In this document: piece after piece, positions 1-8,984 of the stretch | How positions within the stretch are numbered: position 1 is the stretch's first letter | Layout: every line of letters starts with the position of its first letter | Assembly (NCBI RefSeq): GCF_018598185.1 | Contig: NZ_JAHESC010000015.1 | Coordinates: 1 to 64,000, forward strand | Source of the DNA: Dawidia soli | GTDB lineage: Bacteria > Bacteroidota > Bacteroidia > Cytophagales > Cyclobacteriaceae | DNA: 64,000 nt | Direction: 5' to 3' | The notes under the pieces: model-generated | Told to the model about the DNA's origin: nothing | Database searches by the model: none | The model's input: the letters and a program-made list of their open reading frames with translations, nothing else | Made by a program: the position numbers and the translations under genes

Positions 1-1887
1 GCCATGGACTACAGCCGGGCCGTAGACGATAAGCTGGTATATACGGTTGGCATATCGTCAGCCGAACGGACACCACGCTTCGATGCCGACACCAAACGGC
101 GTATGTACGTGCGCGACACCACCGACGTCTGGGCGCCGGTAGCGATCGATGCCGGCAAAAGCACGCAGAGCATTACGCTATCGTACTTTGATTTTAACGC
201 GCAGTTCGGTCGGGGTAAGCTGGTGGGCATCGATCAGGAGCAGGTCAGCGCGGTGTTAAACACCATTGCCCGCATTGGCGTGATCGGCAAAAAACATTTC
301 GGCGGCAACAGCTGGCATACGCCGTATGGTCCGATCTGTCTGCATGAACAATATATTGCGCAGATGGGTCTCGGCGTCAATGACGATAACTACCTGGCCG
401 GCTACCGCGAGTGCCTCGACTACTACCGTGACAACGCCATCAAACCCGATGGCCGCGTGTGGCCACGGTGGGCCTACTCCAACGAGGACGCCATGCCCAA
501 CGGCTTTACCGACAAAGGCTTCTACGAAGCACAGTGGGGCTACCTGCTGGACTCCAACCCCGACTTTGTCATAAATGTAGCCGAGCTGTATGATCAGAAT
601 GGCGACCTCGCGTGGGTGAAAACGCATCAGGCGTCGTGCGAGAAGGCGTTGGATTGGATCGTGGCACGCGATAGTGATGGTGACGGCCTGGTAGAAATGA
701 TGACCGACAGCTATACACAAAAGCGCGGCAGCGACTGGATCGACATCATCTGGGCGGCGTATGAAAATGCTTTCGTCAATGCCAAACTGTATCGGGCACT
801 TGTGTTGTGGGCGGGTGTGGAAAGTCAACTCGGCAATGCCGTACGGGCCAACGTCTATACGTCGTTTGCTTTGAAACTCCAGGCGAGCTTCAATAAGCCT
901 ACCACGGCGGGCGGTTTCTGGGATGCTGAAAATAACTGCTATGTACACTGGCTGGACAAGGACGGCTCCGTGCACGGCCGGAATATGGTAACGCCCGTGA
1001 ACTTTATGGCCATTGCTTATGATATTTGTAATGACCCCATGCGCGCCAAGACCATCCTGGATAATATCGAGGTACAGATGCAAAAAGAAGATTTGTTCTT
1101 CTGGCCGATCTCCCTGTACAGCTATGCGCCGGGCGAAGGCAATGACTGGCAATTTCCTTTTCCGAATTATGAAAACGGCGACATCTTTTTGTCGTGGGGC
1201 TCTGTGGCCGCAAAAGCCTATGCCTCCTACAAACCGGAGATTGCCGTGAAGTATGTGAAGCGTGTGCTGGCGCAATACGCCAAGGACGGTCTGGCGTTTC
1301 AGCGTTATGGTCGTGCGCAGCAGGATGGCCGGGGAGATGATATTCTTTCGGGCAATGCGCTTTCGGTGGTGGGGTTGTACCAGGCTATTTATGGGATCAA
1401 TCCGCTATATAACCGGTTTTACCTCGATCCTCATATCACGCCGGAGCTGGCTGGTACGCAGGTGAAGTACAACTATCGCGGTCAGCGGTTGACGATCGAT
1501 TTGGCGATGGACCAGTATGCTGTGTCGAATGGACGGTTTACCATAAAGGCCAGCACAGACTTTGGCTTTTACGCTACCGATAACGAATTGTCGTATTTCA
1601 AGGGCAATGACCATACCGCGTCGCTACAGGTGAAAGCCTTTGCAAAAGATGAGCTGGTGTTGGATATAAAAAAATATGGCCCGGATGAAGTTGCGTTTAC
1701 GCAATCGTCCAGGGCAAGTTCAGGAAAATTGGTATATCAACTTCAGGCGCTCAAGCCGGGTAGTTATTATACTGTACGGGTGAATAAAAAGACGTTGAAG
1801 CGTGTGAAGAGTACGGCGGAAGGGGTGGTGGTATTTGCGTGCAGCGTAGGCATTGGTGCGCATGAAATCTCGGTTGTGCCCCGATAG
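1..1887 (+). CDS. Six-hairpin (alpha/alpha)6 glycoside hydrolase, 5'-truncated
   Basis: The reading frame is open at the window edge, so the true start lies upstream; the ATG at base 4 is probably internal. The visible part (about 628 residues) has the alternating Trp/Tyr-rich helical hairpins of a six-hairpin glycosidase barrel, for example GSDWIDIIWAAYENAF and NMVTPVNFMAIAYDIC. A beta-sandwich-like tail occupies roughly the last 130 residues. This fold serves the GH15/63/65/78-type families, which hydrolyse glucosidic or rhamnosidic bonds, usually in the periplasm or at the cell surface in Bacteroidota. I cannot fix the family. The next gene is a GH106-like enzyme, so plant pectin or another rhamnose-containing glycan is a reasonable substrate guess (inference). 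Confidence 0.7.
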   Translation, partial: AMDYSRAVDDKLVYTVGISSAERTPRFDADTKRRMYVRDTTDVWAPVAIDAGKSTQSITLSYFDFNAQFGRGKLVGIDQEQVSAVLNTIARIGVIGKKHFGGNSWHTPYGPICLHEQYIAQMGLGVNDDNYLAGYRECLDYYRDNAIKPDGRVWPRWAYSNEDAMPNGFTDKGFYEAQWGYLLDSNPDFVINVAELYDQNGDLAWVKTHQASCEKALDWIVARDSDGDGLVEMMTDSYTQKRGSDWIDIIWAAYENAFVNAKLYRALVLWAGVESQLGNAVRANVYTSFALKLQASFNKPTTAGGFWDAENNCYVHWLDKDGSVHGRNMVTPVNFMAIAYDICNDPMRAKTILDNIEVQMQKEDLFFWPISLYSYAPGEGNDWQFPFPNYENGDIFLSWGSVAAKAYASYKPEIAVKYVKRVLAQYAKDGLAFQRYGRAQQDGRGDDILSGNALSVVGLYQAIYGINPLYNRFYLDPHITPELAGTQVKYNYRGQRLTIDLAMDQYAVSNGRFTIKASTDFGFYATDNELSYFKGNDHTASLQVKAFAKDELVLDIKKYGPDEVAFTQSSRASSGKLVYQLQALKPGSYYTVRVNKKTLKRVKSTAEGVVVFACSVGIGAHEISVVPR

Positions 1888-1910
1888 GAATATCGTAGAT
1901 AAATGTATAC

Positions 1911-2150
1911 GCTTGTTGCGCCCTTTCAGGGCTGTTATATCGAGTTGCCTGTTTACCCAGGCCTGCGCTATCGCTTCAGCCTGGGCTATTTTATTGCGCC
2001 CCGTTGGGGCTTCTTGTGTGCGATCTTTGACCGGTGGAAGGGAAGTGTAGGCACAAGTCACCACCCCGAGGCGGGGTTCAGACTTGCGCCAGAACAAAAG
2101 GAGAACAACTGTCCTGCCCTTTCCCGTACGGGGGCGACATGTAAAATGTG
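1911..2150. repeat. Bacteroidota hairpin-rich intergenic repeat cluster (copy upstream of GH106)
   Basis: This gap contains TTGCGCCCTTTCAGGGC, CCCAGGC...GCCTGGG (stem of 7 bp around a CTGCGCTATCGCTTCA-like loop), TTGCGCCCCGTTGGGGC and CCCGTACGGG. The same modules occur at 5363-5635. The open frame that runs through it (1903-2364) is an artefact of the GC-rich repeat. It ends just before the rhamnosidase gene, at a TAGGTTTG that would fit a -7 element. Confidence 0.75.
2048..2092. repeat. Dispersed hairpin repeat, copy 1
   Basis: TAGGCACAAGTCACC followed by CAGACTTGCGCCAG; the arms GGCACAAGTC and GACTTGCGCC are complementary with one mismatch, and an inner CCCC/GGGG pair extends the hairpin. 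A second copy lies at 48750-48786 with the same arms and a different middle. Confidence 0.6.
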
Positions 2151-2162
2151 TAGGTTTGTTTT

Positions 2163-5100
2163 ATGGTCTATAGAACGATGTTATCTGCATGCCTGCTGTT
2201 CCTGTTGCTTTGCGCGAATACAGCGACTGAAAAAGATCCGCCGGTCGCGGCGCTGCGGAAGGGATTTCGCAACGTGCCCGATAGTGTGCAGCTGGGTGTA
2301 TACTGGTATTGGATCTCCGACAATATTTCGAAAGAGGGTGTTGTCAAAGACCTGGAGGCGATGAAGAAAGCTGGCATCAACCGGGCTTTTATCGGCAGTA
2401 ACATTGTAAACGGCGGTACGCCGTATGGTGAGCATAAAGTATTTTCACCCGGATGGTGGGAGGTGGTGCACGCGGCGTTGAAGAAGGCCACTGAACTGAA
2501 TATTGAAATCGGTATGTTTAACTGTCCGGGGTGGAGTCAGTCGGGCGGTCCGTGGATCAAGCCGGAGCAGAGCATGCGTTACCTGGCGTCGTCGGAGGTG
2601 ATTGTTGAGGGGCCGCGGAAGATCAACCAGGGGCTGCCGGTTGTTGGCGAGCATGCACAGGACGTAAAAGTGTTAGCCTGGCGGCTTCCGGCGAGCGTCG
2701 AAGAGCATCAAGGTCGCCTGCTGAAAGGCGACGGAAATGAGCGATCACTTACGTTTACCGTGCGCGGGAAAAGTCCCATGCGCAGTTTGGTGATCCGTGC
2801 CGATGCGTCGATCCAGAACGCGGCCGATGTGTATTATGAAGCAGGGGGTGAATACAAGCTGCTGACGCAGGTTGCGCTCGACCGCGGTAACACGGCGCTG
2901 AACGTAGGCTTCGATCCGCTGGCGCCCGTTGTGGTATCGTTGCCCGAGGTCAAAACGACGCGCTATCGTCTTACGGTGGCGAACCCTCTTAGCGCTACCG
3001 TAGATGTTACCCTATCATCGCAGCCCCGGGTGGAGCGCTATCCGGAGAAGTCGCTGGCGAAGATGTTTCCCACACCGCTGCCATTGTGGCACGACTACCT
3101 GTGGAACCGGCAGCCCCAGGTTTCTGATGCATCCGTGGTGGTGCGTGCCACCGACGTGGTGGATCTCACGGCCCGATTCCAGGACGGAAAATTGGTGTGG
3201 GATGTACCCGCCGGTACGTGGAAGATCCTGCGTACGGCAATGCTTACCACCGGTGTTACAAACGCTCCGGCCTCGCCGGAGGCGACCGGGCTGGAGGTCG
3301 ATAAGATGAGCAAACAACATGCGGCGTATCACTTCGATGCGTTCATCGGTGAGATACTGCGGCGTGTGCCAGCCGAAGACCGGAAGTCCTTTCGGGTGGT
3401 GGTAGAAGATAGCTATGAAACCGGAGGCCAGAACTGGACCGACGACATGGAGGCACATTTTAAAAAGGTATATGGCTACGATCCCGTTCCTTACCTGCCC
3501 GTACTCAGCGGAACCGTTGTGGGTAGTCCCGATATTTCCGATCGGTTTTTGTGGGACCTGCGCCGGCTGATTGCCGACCGGGTTGCGTACGACTATGTGG
3601 GCGGTTTGCGCGATGTATCGCATCGGCACGGGCTTACTACATGGCTGGAGAACTATGGGCACTGGGGTTTCCCGGGTGAGTTTTTGCAGTACGGTGGACA
3701 ATCGGACGAAGTCAGCGGCGAGTTTTGGAGCGAGGGTGAGCTTGGCAACATTGAAAACAAAGCGGCATCGTCTGCGGCTCATATCTATGGTAAGCGCAAG
3801 GTATGGGCCGAGTCGTTTACGGCCGCCGGTCAAACGTTTGGAAGAACGCCCTTTATGATGAAACAACGGGGTGACCGTTTTTTTACCGAAGGCATCAACA
3901 GCACCTTGTTGCACGTGTATGTACACCAACCGTACGAAGACCGGTGGCCGGGCATGAACGCCTGGTTTGGCAACGAGTTTAACCGGAAGAATACCTGGTT
4001 TGAGCAGTTCGATGTTTTTGCCGCATACCTCAAACGCACGAACTTCCTGCTGCAGCAGGGCACGTATATAGCCGATGTGGCCTACTTCATCGGCGAGGAT
4101 GCACCCAAGATGACCGGCGTATGCGACCCGGCGTTGCCGAGAGGCTATTCCTTTGACTATATCAACGGTGAAGTGTTGCTCCGCCAGGCATCGGTAAAGA
4201 ACGGGAAGCTCGTGCTCCGCAGCGGCATGCAATACAGCGTGCTGGTGTTACCGAAGTTAGCGACCATGCGGCCGGCGTTGTTGAAGCGCATACGGGACCT
4301 GGTCATGGAAGGCCTGGTGGTGCTGGGGCCTGCTCCGCAGTATTCGCCGAGCCTGGTGAACTATCCGCACGCGGATGGTGAAGTGAAAAAACTTTCCGAC
4401 GCGCTGTGGAAAAACGTTGCTCCGGATGGCTATCAAAAAGTGGGTAAGGGGTATGTGTTCGGCGAGCAGTCGACGCTGGAAAGCGTGTTTAGCGTGTTGT
4501 CTGTTTTACCGGATTGTACTGTGGAAGGCGATGCGCTGGATGTGCGGTTTATACACCGCGTGGTACAGGGTGAAGATATCTATTTCATCTCCAACCAACA
4601 GGAAAAGAAAGTGGTGTTCAACGCCACGTTCCGTACGGCAAAAGGCAATCCGGAATTGTGGGATGCACTGACGGGCGAAATGCGCGCTTTACCTCGGTTT
4701 GTCCGAAACGAAAAGACGACAACCCTTGCGCTGGAGCTGGAGCCGTTCGGGAGTGCGTTCATTGTATTCAGTGAAGCGAACGCGAAAGCAAACACGGGAG
4801 CCGGTAATTTTCCCGCAGGTAATGTACTCGCTACGTTGCGGGGGCCGTGGACGGTGGTGTTCAACGGGCTCTCGGCGCCGCAAGGCATTTTTCGCTTTGA
4901 TAGTCTCTATGACTGGACGCGCTCGACGGACAACGCCTTGAAATATTTTTCGGGGACGGCGATATACCAAACGACTTTTACATTGAAGTCCGTGCCGTCG
5001 CAGCAAACGTATGTTGATGTCGGTCGCGTTGTGGCGATGGGTAAAGTATATGTCAACGATCGGTATGTGGGCGGTGTATGGGCGTATCCCTATCGGCTCA

Positions 5101-5312
5101 ATGTTACGCCGTATTTGAAGAAGGGTGAAAACACGTTGCGAATAGACGTGGTCAATAATTGGATGAACCGGTTGATCGGCGATCAGCAGTTGCCGGAGGA
5201 CCAGCGTAAGACGTGGGCGGTTTTTAACCCGTATAATGCTTCGTCGGCGTTGCAGCCGTCGGGGTTGTTGGGGGATGTTACCATTCAGGCGTTTGATTAC
5301 CAGGTGCGGTAG
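2163..5312 (+). CDS. GH106-like alpha-L-rhamnosidase (glycosyl hydrolase)
   Basis: Large exported glycoside hydrolase of 1049 residues. The start GVYWYWISDNISKEGVV and the segment GMFNCPGWSQSGGPWI are typical of the GH106/'glycosyl hydrolase' group that removes terminal alpha-L-rhamnose from pectic side chains and similar glycans. E415 (VVVEDSYE) and E550 (WAESFT) are the acidic residues I would test as catalytic (inference). The C-terminal ~180 residues look like a galactose-binding-like jelly roll ending in GLLGDVTIQAF. An N-terminal signal peptide (LSACLLFLLLCANTATE) exports it. The second ATG at 2178 gives a cleaner signal peptide, and a TAGGTTTG promoter-like box sits only 5 bases before the first ATG, so 2178 may be the real start. 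Confidence 0.82.
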   Translation: MVYRTMLSACLLFLLLCANTATEKDPPVAALRKGFRNVPDSVQLGVYWYWISDNISKEGVVKDLEAMKKAGINRAFIGSNIVNGGTPYGEHKVFSPGWWEVVHAALKKATELNIEIGMFNCPGWSQSGGPWIKPEQSMRYLASSEVIVEGPRKINQGLPVVGEHAQDVKVLAWRLPASVEEHQGRLLKGDGNERSLTFTVRGKSPMRSLVIRADASIQNAADVYYEAGGEYKLLTQVALDRGNTALNVGFDPLAPVVVSLPEVKTTRYRLTVANPLSATVDVTLSSQPRVERYPEKSLAKMFPTPLPLWHDYLWNRQPQVSDASVVVRATDVVDLTARFQDGKLVWDVPAGTWKILRTAMLTTGVTNAPASPEATGLEVDKMSKQHAAYHFDAFIGEILRRVPAEDRKSFRVVVEDSYETGGQNWTDDMEAHFKKVYGYDPVPYLPVLSGTVVGSPDISDRFLWDLRRLIADRVAYDYVGGLRDVSHRHGLTTWLENYGHWGFPGEFLQYGGQSDEVSGEFWSEGELGNIENKAASSAAHIYGKRKVWAESFTAAGQTFGRTPFMMKQRGDRFFTEGINSTLLHVYVHQPYEDRWPGMNAWFGNEFNRKNTWFEQFDVFAAYLKRTNFLLQQGTYIADVAYFIGEDAPKMTGVCDPALPRGYSFDYINGEVLLRQASVKNGKLVLRSGMQYSVLVLPKLATMRPALLKRIRDLVMEGLVVLGPAPQYSPSLVNYPHADGEVKKLSDALWKNVAPDGYQKVGKGYVFGEQSTLESVFSVLSVLPDCTVEGDALDVRFIHRVVQGEDIYFISNQQEKKVVFNATFRTAKGNPELWDALTGEMRALPRFVRNEKTTTLALELEPFGSAFIVFSEANAKANTGAGNFPAGNVLATLRGPWTVVFNGLSAPQGIFRFDSLYDWTRSTDNALKYFSGTAIYQTTFTLKSVPSQQTYVDVGRVVAMGKVYVNDRYVGGVWAYPYRLNVTPYLKKGENTLRIDVVNNWMNRLIGDQQLPEDQRKTWAVFNPYNASSALQPSGLLGDVTIQAFDYQVR

Positions 5313-5362
5313 GTCGGGAATCGCGGGTTGTCAGATGGTGGGGGGCGGGTGCGTGCCTCGAA

Positions 5363-5635
5363 TTGTTGCGCCCTTTCAGGGGCTTGGGTAGGTTATATTA
5401 TTTCTATCCCAGGCCTTCGCTGTCGCTCCAGCCTGGGCTGGTTTGTTGCTATCCCAGGCCTTCGCTGTCGCTTCAGCCTGGGCTGGTTTGTTGCGCCCCT
5501 ACAGGGCTTGGGTAGGTTATATTATTTCTATCCCAGGCCTTCGCTGTCGCTTCAGCCTGGGCTGGTTTGTTGCTATCCCAGGCCTTCGCTGTCGCTTCAG
5601 CCTGGGCTGGTTTGTTGCGCCCTTACAGGGCTTGA
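5363..5635. repeat. Tandem hairpin repeat array (about 124-125 bp period)
   Basis: Three TTGCGCCC[n]CAGGG modules begin at 5366, 5491 and 5615. Between them are four copies of a CCCAGGCCTTCGCTGTCGC...GCCTGGGCT hairpin unit, arranged as two near-identical ~124 bp tandem units that also share GGTAGGTTATATTATTTCT. It lies between the rhamnosidase and the convergent M1 peptidase and is the same family as the cluster at 1911-2150. The open frames through it are repeat artefacts. Confidence 0.85.
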
Positions 5636-5657
5636 ATGTGTGAAGGGAAAGGATGTG

Positions 5658-7553
5658 CTACGGGGGGCCTAGCAGTTTGTCCAGGCTGTTGACGGCCACG
5701 AAGTGATAGTTCGGGCGTGCCTTGGCGTAGATGGCCTGTGCCTGTGCCTTCCCTTCTGCGGTTTTGATGAACTCGGTATAGATCGGCATCAGGAACTTGC
5801 GCCGGCCGGTGTGGATCAGGAAATCTTCGATCTTGGCGTACGCCGGTGTATACTGGTTGTGGATCGCGATCACGCCCCAGGCGGCGAGGATCTCTGCATT
5901 GCCCGAAGCGGTGAAGTGGCCCAGGGCATCGACGTCTTTTAGCTGCGACGGCGTGAGGGAGTCCGGCAGGTGGTTGATGAAGTGCAGCCACTCGTGCGTG
6001 GTCCACGGTTTTGTGAGCGCCTCGATCTTTTGTCCTTCCTTCCATTTGGTCATGGCGGCGTCTACGGCGTCAAAACGTATAGACTTGGGTTGTGAACAAG
6101 AATTGGGCAGCCCTTCGCCGTAGATCCATTCCTCGAACAGGGTGTCGTTCAGCGTGATGTTGTACTGTTTCTGATAATAATCGCGGATGAAGGGAATGAA
6201 CGCTTCCGTCGTCATCACCTTAAAGGCGTTCTGCGTAAAGTAATCTTTTACAAACCGGTCGAATTTCTCGCGGCCGTTCATTTCCTCGATGGTACGCAGG
6301 AAGAAATAGCCTTTGTTGTAGGCAATGGCCGTTACTCCGTCGTCGGGGTTGCGGCTGGCCAGGTTGAGCTTCAGCTTGGTGTCGGCCGGATGACCATCGT
6401 CCGACAGCGACTGGATCTCGCTCTTCAGGTCCTGCAGGTTGAGGGAAGCCAGCATTTCGGCATAGTCCCGGCCGTAGAGCTTCTCCATGATGCGGGTCTC
6501 GAAGTATACGGTAAACCCTTCGTTGAGCCAGAAGTCGTTCCAGGTGGCATTGGTCACCAGGTTACCGGACCAGCTATGCGCCAGCTCGTGCGCGATCAGC
6601 GATGTAAGCGAGCGGTCGCCCGACAGGATCGTGGGTGTGGCAAAGGTCAGGCGCGGGTTCTCCATGCCACCGAAGGGAAAGCTCGGCGGCAGCACCAGCA
6701 CGTCGTAGCGTTCCCATTGATAGGGGCCGTATAATTCTTCCGCCCCCGCGATCATCTTCTCGAGGTCGGCAAACTCCCAGGCGGCCTTGCCGACTACGGA
6801 AGGCTCGGCATAGATGCCGCTGCGCGGGCTGATGGATTTGAACGATACGTCGCCTACCGCGAGGGCTAACAGGTAGGAGGGGATCGGCTGTTTCATCTCA
6901 AAGGTGTATACTCCTGTCTTGTTGCGCGTCTCGGGGTTGGAGGCGCTCATCAAGGCCAGGAGCGCGGGCGGTACGGTTACTTCGGCATCGTAGGTGAACC
7001 GGATGCCGGGCGAGTCCTGGCACGGCACCCAGCTGCGCGCCAGGATGGCCTGCGACTGTGTGAAGAGGAAGGGGTGCTTCTTGCCGGCGGTCTGCTGCGG
7101 GCTAAGCCACTGCAGCGCCTCGGCGCCGGGGTTCGTACGGTAGTGGATCGTGACTGTCTTGGTGGTCGGCTGGATGAGTACCGCCAGGGCCTGGCCCAGG
7201 ATGGCGTCGGGCTCGCTCAGGCGGTATTCGGCGGTGGTATCGTTGTCGGTTTGGACCTTCTCGATCGTCAGGCCCTTGGTGTCGAAGGTGATCAGGTCGG
7301 CGTCGGCCGCCGCTTCGATCTCCCAGGTAGCGGTGGCGCGGATGACCTGTTGCTCAAAGTCGACGGCGGCTTTCCAGTGCAGGTGTTTGACGCGGGCTTC
7401 CTGCGGGTCGGCGTTGGAATGAATATCGGTGGCTTTTGCGGGGGCAGGTGTCATAGGGGCTTCGGGTGCGGATTCTTTCTTGGGTTGGCAGGCAAACGAT
7501 AGTACCCCCGCTGCCAAAAACAGGGGAAGTTTTGAGATCAGGCTAATCTTCAT
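5658..7553 (-). CDS. M1 family aminopeptidase, LTA4-hydrolase type, lipoprotein
   Basis: Zinc aminopeptidase of 631 residues. The N-terminus carries a lipobox ending at Cys22 (LSFAC), followed by a Pro/Ala-rich linker, so it should be anchored in an envelope membrane. The exopeptidase signature GGMENP is at 295-300, the zinc motif HELAH at 322-326 and the third ligand Glu345 in LNEGF. The C-terminal ~150 residues match the helical leukotriene-A4-hydrolase C domain (YGEGLPNSCSQP hinge). It removes N-terminal amino acids from peptides; substrate range is unknown. It is divergent from the ArsC-like gene at 7600, with only 46 bases between the two starts. Confidence 0.93.
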   Translation of the reverse strand: MKISLISKLPLFLAAGVLSFACQPKKESAPEAPMTPAPAKATDIHSNADPQEARVKHLHWKAAVDFEQQVIRATATWEIEAAADADLITFDTKGLTIEKVQTDNDTTAEYRLSEPDAILGQALAVLIQPTTKTVTIHYRTNPGAEALQWLSPQQTAGKKHPFLFTQSQAILARSWVPCQDSPGIRFTYDAEVTVPPALLALMSASNPETRNKTGVYTFEMKQPIPSYLLALAVGDVSFKSISPRSGIYAEPSVVGKAAWEFADLEKMIAGAEELYGPYQWERYDVLVLPPSFPFGGMENPRLTFATPTILSGDRSLTSLIAHELAHSWSGNLVTNATWNDFWLNEGFTVYFETRIMEKLYGRDYAEMLASLNLQDLKSEIQSLSDDGHPADTKLKLNLASRNPDDGVTAIAYNKGYFFLRTIEEMNGREKFDRFVKDYFTQNAFKVMTTEAFIPFIRDYYQKQYNITLNDTLFEEWIYGEGLPNSCSQPKSIRFDAVDAAMTKWKEGQKIEALTKPWTTHEWLHFINHLPDSLTPSQLKDVDALGHFTASGNAEILAAWGVIAIHNQYTPAYAKIEDFLIHTGRRKFLMPIYTEFIKTAEGKAQAQAIYAKARPNYHFVAVNSLDKLLGPP

Positions 7554-7599
7554 ACCTTCGTTTTAAAGCATAAAAACTACAACTAATTTCGCTGCCGCC

Positions 7600-7947
7600 A
7601 TGACCGTTTACGGAATTAAAAATTGCAATACCGTCAAAAATGCGCTCGACTGGCTCAAGAAGCACCAGGTGGAGTACGACTTTCACGACTATAAGACCCA
7701 GGGCGTAACGGCCGCCAAGCTCAAGGCCTGGAGTCAGCAGGTGGGGTGGGAGAGCCTGGTCAACAAACGGGGCATGACCTGGCGCCAGCTCGACGCGGGC
7801 ACCCAGGCCGGTGTTACCAGTGAAAAAGCGGCGATTGCCCTGATGATGGAAAAAACAAGTGTCATCAAGCGACCGTTGATCGAAGTAGACGGCCAGGTGG
7901 TAGCCCTGGGCTTTGACGAAGCTACCTACCGCGAGAAGCTCGGATAA
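7600..7947 (+). CDS. ArsC/Spx/YffB-family thioredoxin-fold reductase-like protein
   Basis: Small (115 aa) thioredoxin-fold protein. The opening YGIKNCNTVKNALDWL, with a single Cys9 and no CxxC pair, and the segment NKRGMTWRQL are characteristic of the YffB/ArsC-like branch. The late IKRPLIEVDG motif (cis-Pro loop) completes the family pattern. Members are cytoplasmic; some are glutathione- or thioredoxin-linked reductases, while Spx-type members bind RNA polymerase. The exact reaction of this one cannot be read from sequence. It stands alone, divergent from the M1 peptidase. Confidence 0.88.
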   Translation: MTVYGIKNCNTVKNALDWLKKHQVEYDFHDYKTQGVTAAKLKAWSQQVGWESLVNKRGMTWRQLDAGTQAGVTSEKAAIALMMEKTSVIKRPLIEVDGQVVALGFDEATYREKLG

Positions 7948-8111
7948 TTTATTCCCTGTCTCTTTAAAGAACCATCTCCTAAAGGGGATATTTCTTGTTC
8001 TGCCGTCTTTTACCTTTATAGCATCGCAGGAAAGCGGCGGTCTCCCGCAGCCGTCAGCGTATAGCCCGTACGGGTTAGCCCTGCGTTGGTTGAATGTAAA
8101 CCGATGTTTTT

Positions 8112-8723
8112 ATGAAGATTTCAGAACAAGAGGTCAAACGCATGTCGCAAGGCGACCACGACGCCTTTCGGGAGATCTATGAACGCTGCTGGGACACGCT
8201 CTATTATTTTTTATTCAAGGAGACCGGCTCGCGCTATTTTGCCGAGTGCGTGGCCCAGGAGGTATTCTCCTCGGTCTGGACCCACCGCGCGCGGCTCAAC
8301 AGCTACGCCGTGCTGCGCGACTACATGGCGGCCAGCTCGCGCGACTACGCCCTGGTGGCCCTTAAATACTTCGCGAGCAAGACGTTCGTCGGCGCCTTTC
8401 CCGACGATGAGACGGGCCGCCGCGAAACGGTCGTGCGCGAGCTGGCCCGCATGCTGGACAGCGAGCACTACAAAGGCGTGTTCAAAAAGATCCTGAACAA
8501 CCTGTCGCCCACGCAAGCGATCATCTTTCACTTCGGCCTGACCGGCAGCACCAGCGAACAAATGAGCCATTCGATGGACATGCCGGCCGACGCCGTGCAG
8601 CGACACTTCTGCGAAGCGATCGTGCGTGTGAACGATTCTCTAAAACGCGAGATGGCCCCGCAGGCACAACGGGTGCTGCTCAGGCCGTCCGGGCAACAAG
8701 GTGAGACATCATTTTTTGGGTGA
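8112..8723 (+). CDS. ECF-like RNA polymerase sigma factor (sigma-70 family)
   Basis: 203-residue protein with the layout of an extracytoplasmic-function sigma factor. Residues ~1-75 match region 2 (EQEVKRMSQGDHDAFREIYE, then AECVAQEVFSSVW). Residues ~120-185 match region 4 (LSPTQAIIFHFGLTGSTSEQMSHSMDM, a helix-turn-helix). The linker and C-terminus are divergent, and region 4 is weaker than in typical SigE proteins, so promoter specificity is open. No anti-sigma factor follows. Its last 15 bases overlap the 3' end of the convergent XRE gene. Confidence 0.75.
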   Translation: MKISEQEVKRMSQGDHDAFREIYERCWDTLYYFLFKETGSRYFAECVAQEVFSSVWTHRARLNSYAVLRDYMAASSRDYALVALKYFASKTFVGAFPDDETGRRETVVRELARMLDSEHYKGVFKKILNNLSPTQAIIFHFGLTGSTSEQMSHSMDMPADAVQRHFCEAIVRVNDSLKREMAPQAQRVLLRPSGQQGETSFFG

Positions 8724-8984
8724 AGGCTTCTTCTTGCTGGGTTTTTCGAATAGGGATTCGAAGAAATCCTCGATGGACAGATCGAAGGCGGCTTCCACGG
8801 TTTCGGCCAGCGTACGCAGCCTGGGGTTGCCGATACCCTTTTCGAGACGCCTGTATTGCTCGCGACCGAGGCCACAGTCAAAAGCAAATTGTTCGGAACT
8901 GGCGTTTCCCATTTCTTTCCGCATCGCGATCATTTTTTCGCCGATGCGTTTCTGGAGAGAGATTAGAGATGCTTTGTTTTTCAC
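8709..8984 (-). CDS. XRE-family helix-turn-helix transcriptional regulator
   Basis: 91-residue DNA-binding protein. Residues ~10-72 form a Cro/CI-type HTH: IGEKMIAMRKEMG, then SEQFAFDCGLGREQYRRLEKG, then LRTLAETVEAAFDLSIEDFF. The tail is Lys/Pro/Ser-rich (KPSKKKPSPKK). The start is a GTG at 8984, immediately downstream of an AT-rich stretch. It converges on and overlaps the sigma-factor gene by 15 bases. There is no toxin-like partner next to it, so a role as antitoxin is not supported; it could regulate genes on either side. Confidence 0.82.
   Translation of the reverse strand: MKNKASLISLQKRIGEKMIAMRKEMGNASSEQFAFDCGLGREQYRRLEKGIGNPRLRTLAETVEAAFDLSIEDFFESLFEKPSKKKPSPKK

Noticed and set aside
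256-1275. Long open frame on the minus strand opposite the first glycosidase
   Set aside because: GC-rich antisense of a clear enzyme gene; composition is not protein-like and no family motif is present.
1903-2364. Open frames across the intergenic repeats (also 5328-5672)
   Set aside because: Arise from the repeat units themselves; no start site or homologous-looking protein.
3015-4232. 405-codon minus-strand frame opposite the rhamnosidase
   Set aside because: Antisense shadow of the GH106-like gene.
5363-5635. CRISPR-like direct repeats
   Set aside because: Units are ~124 bp with hairpins and no spacers of constant length; no cas genes near.
8709-8984. XRE gene as antitoxin of a toxin-antitoxin pair
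   Set aside because: No small toxin-like gene is adjacent; the neighbour is a sigma-like factor.
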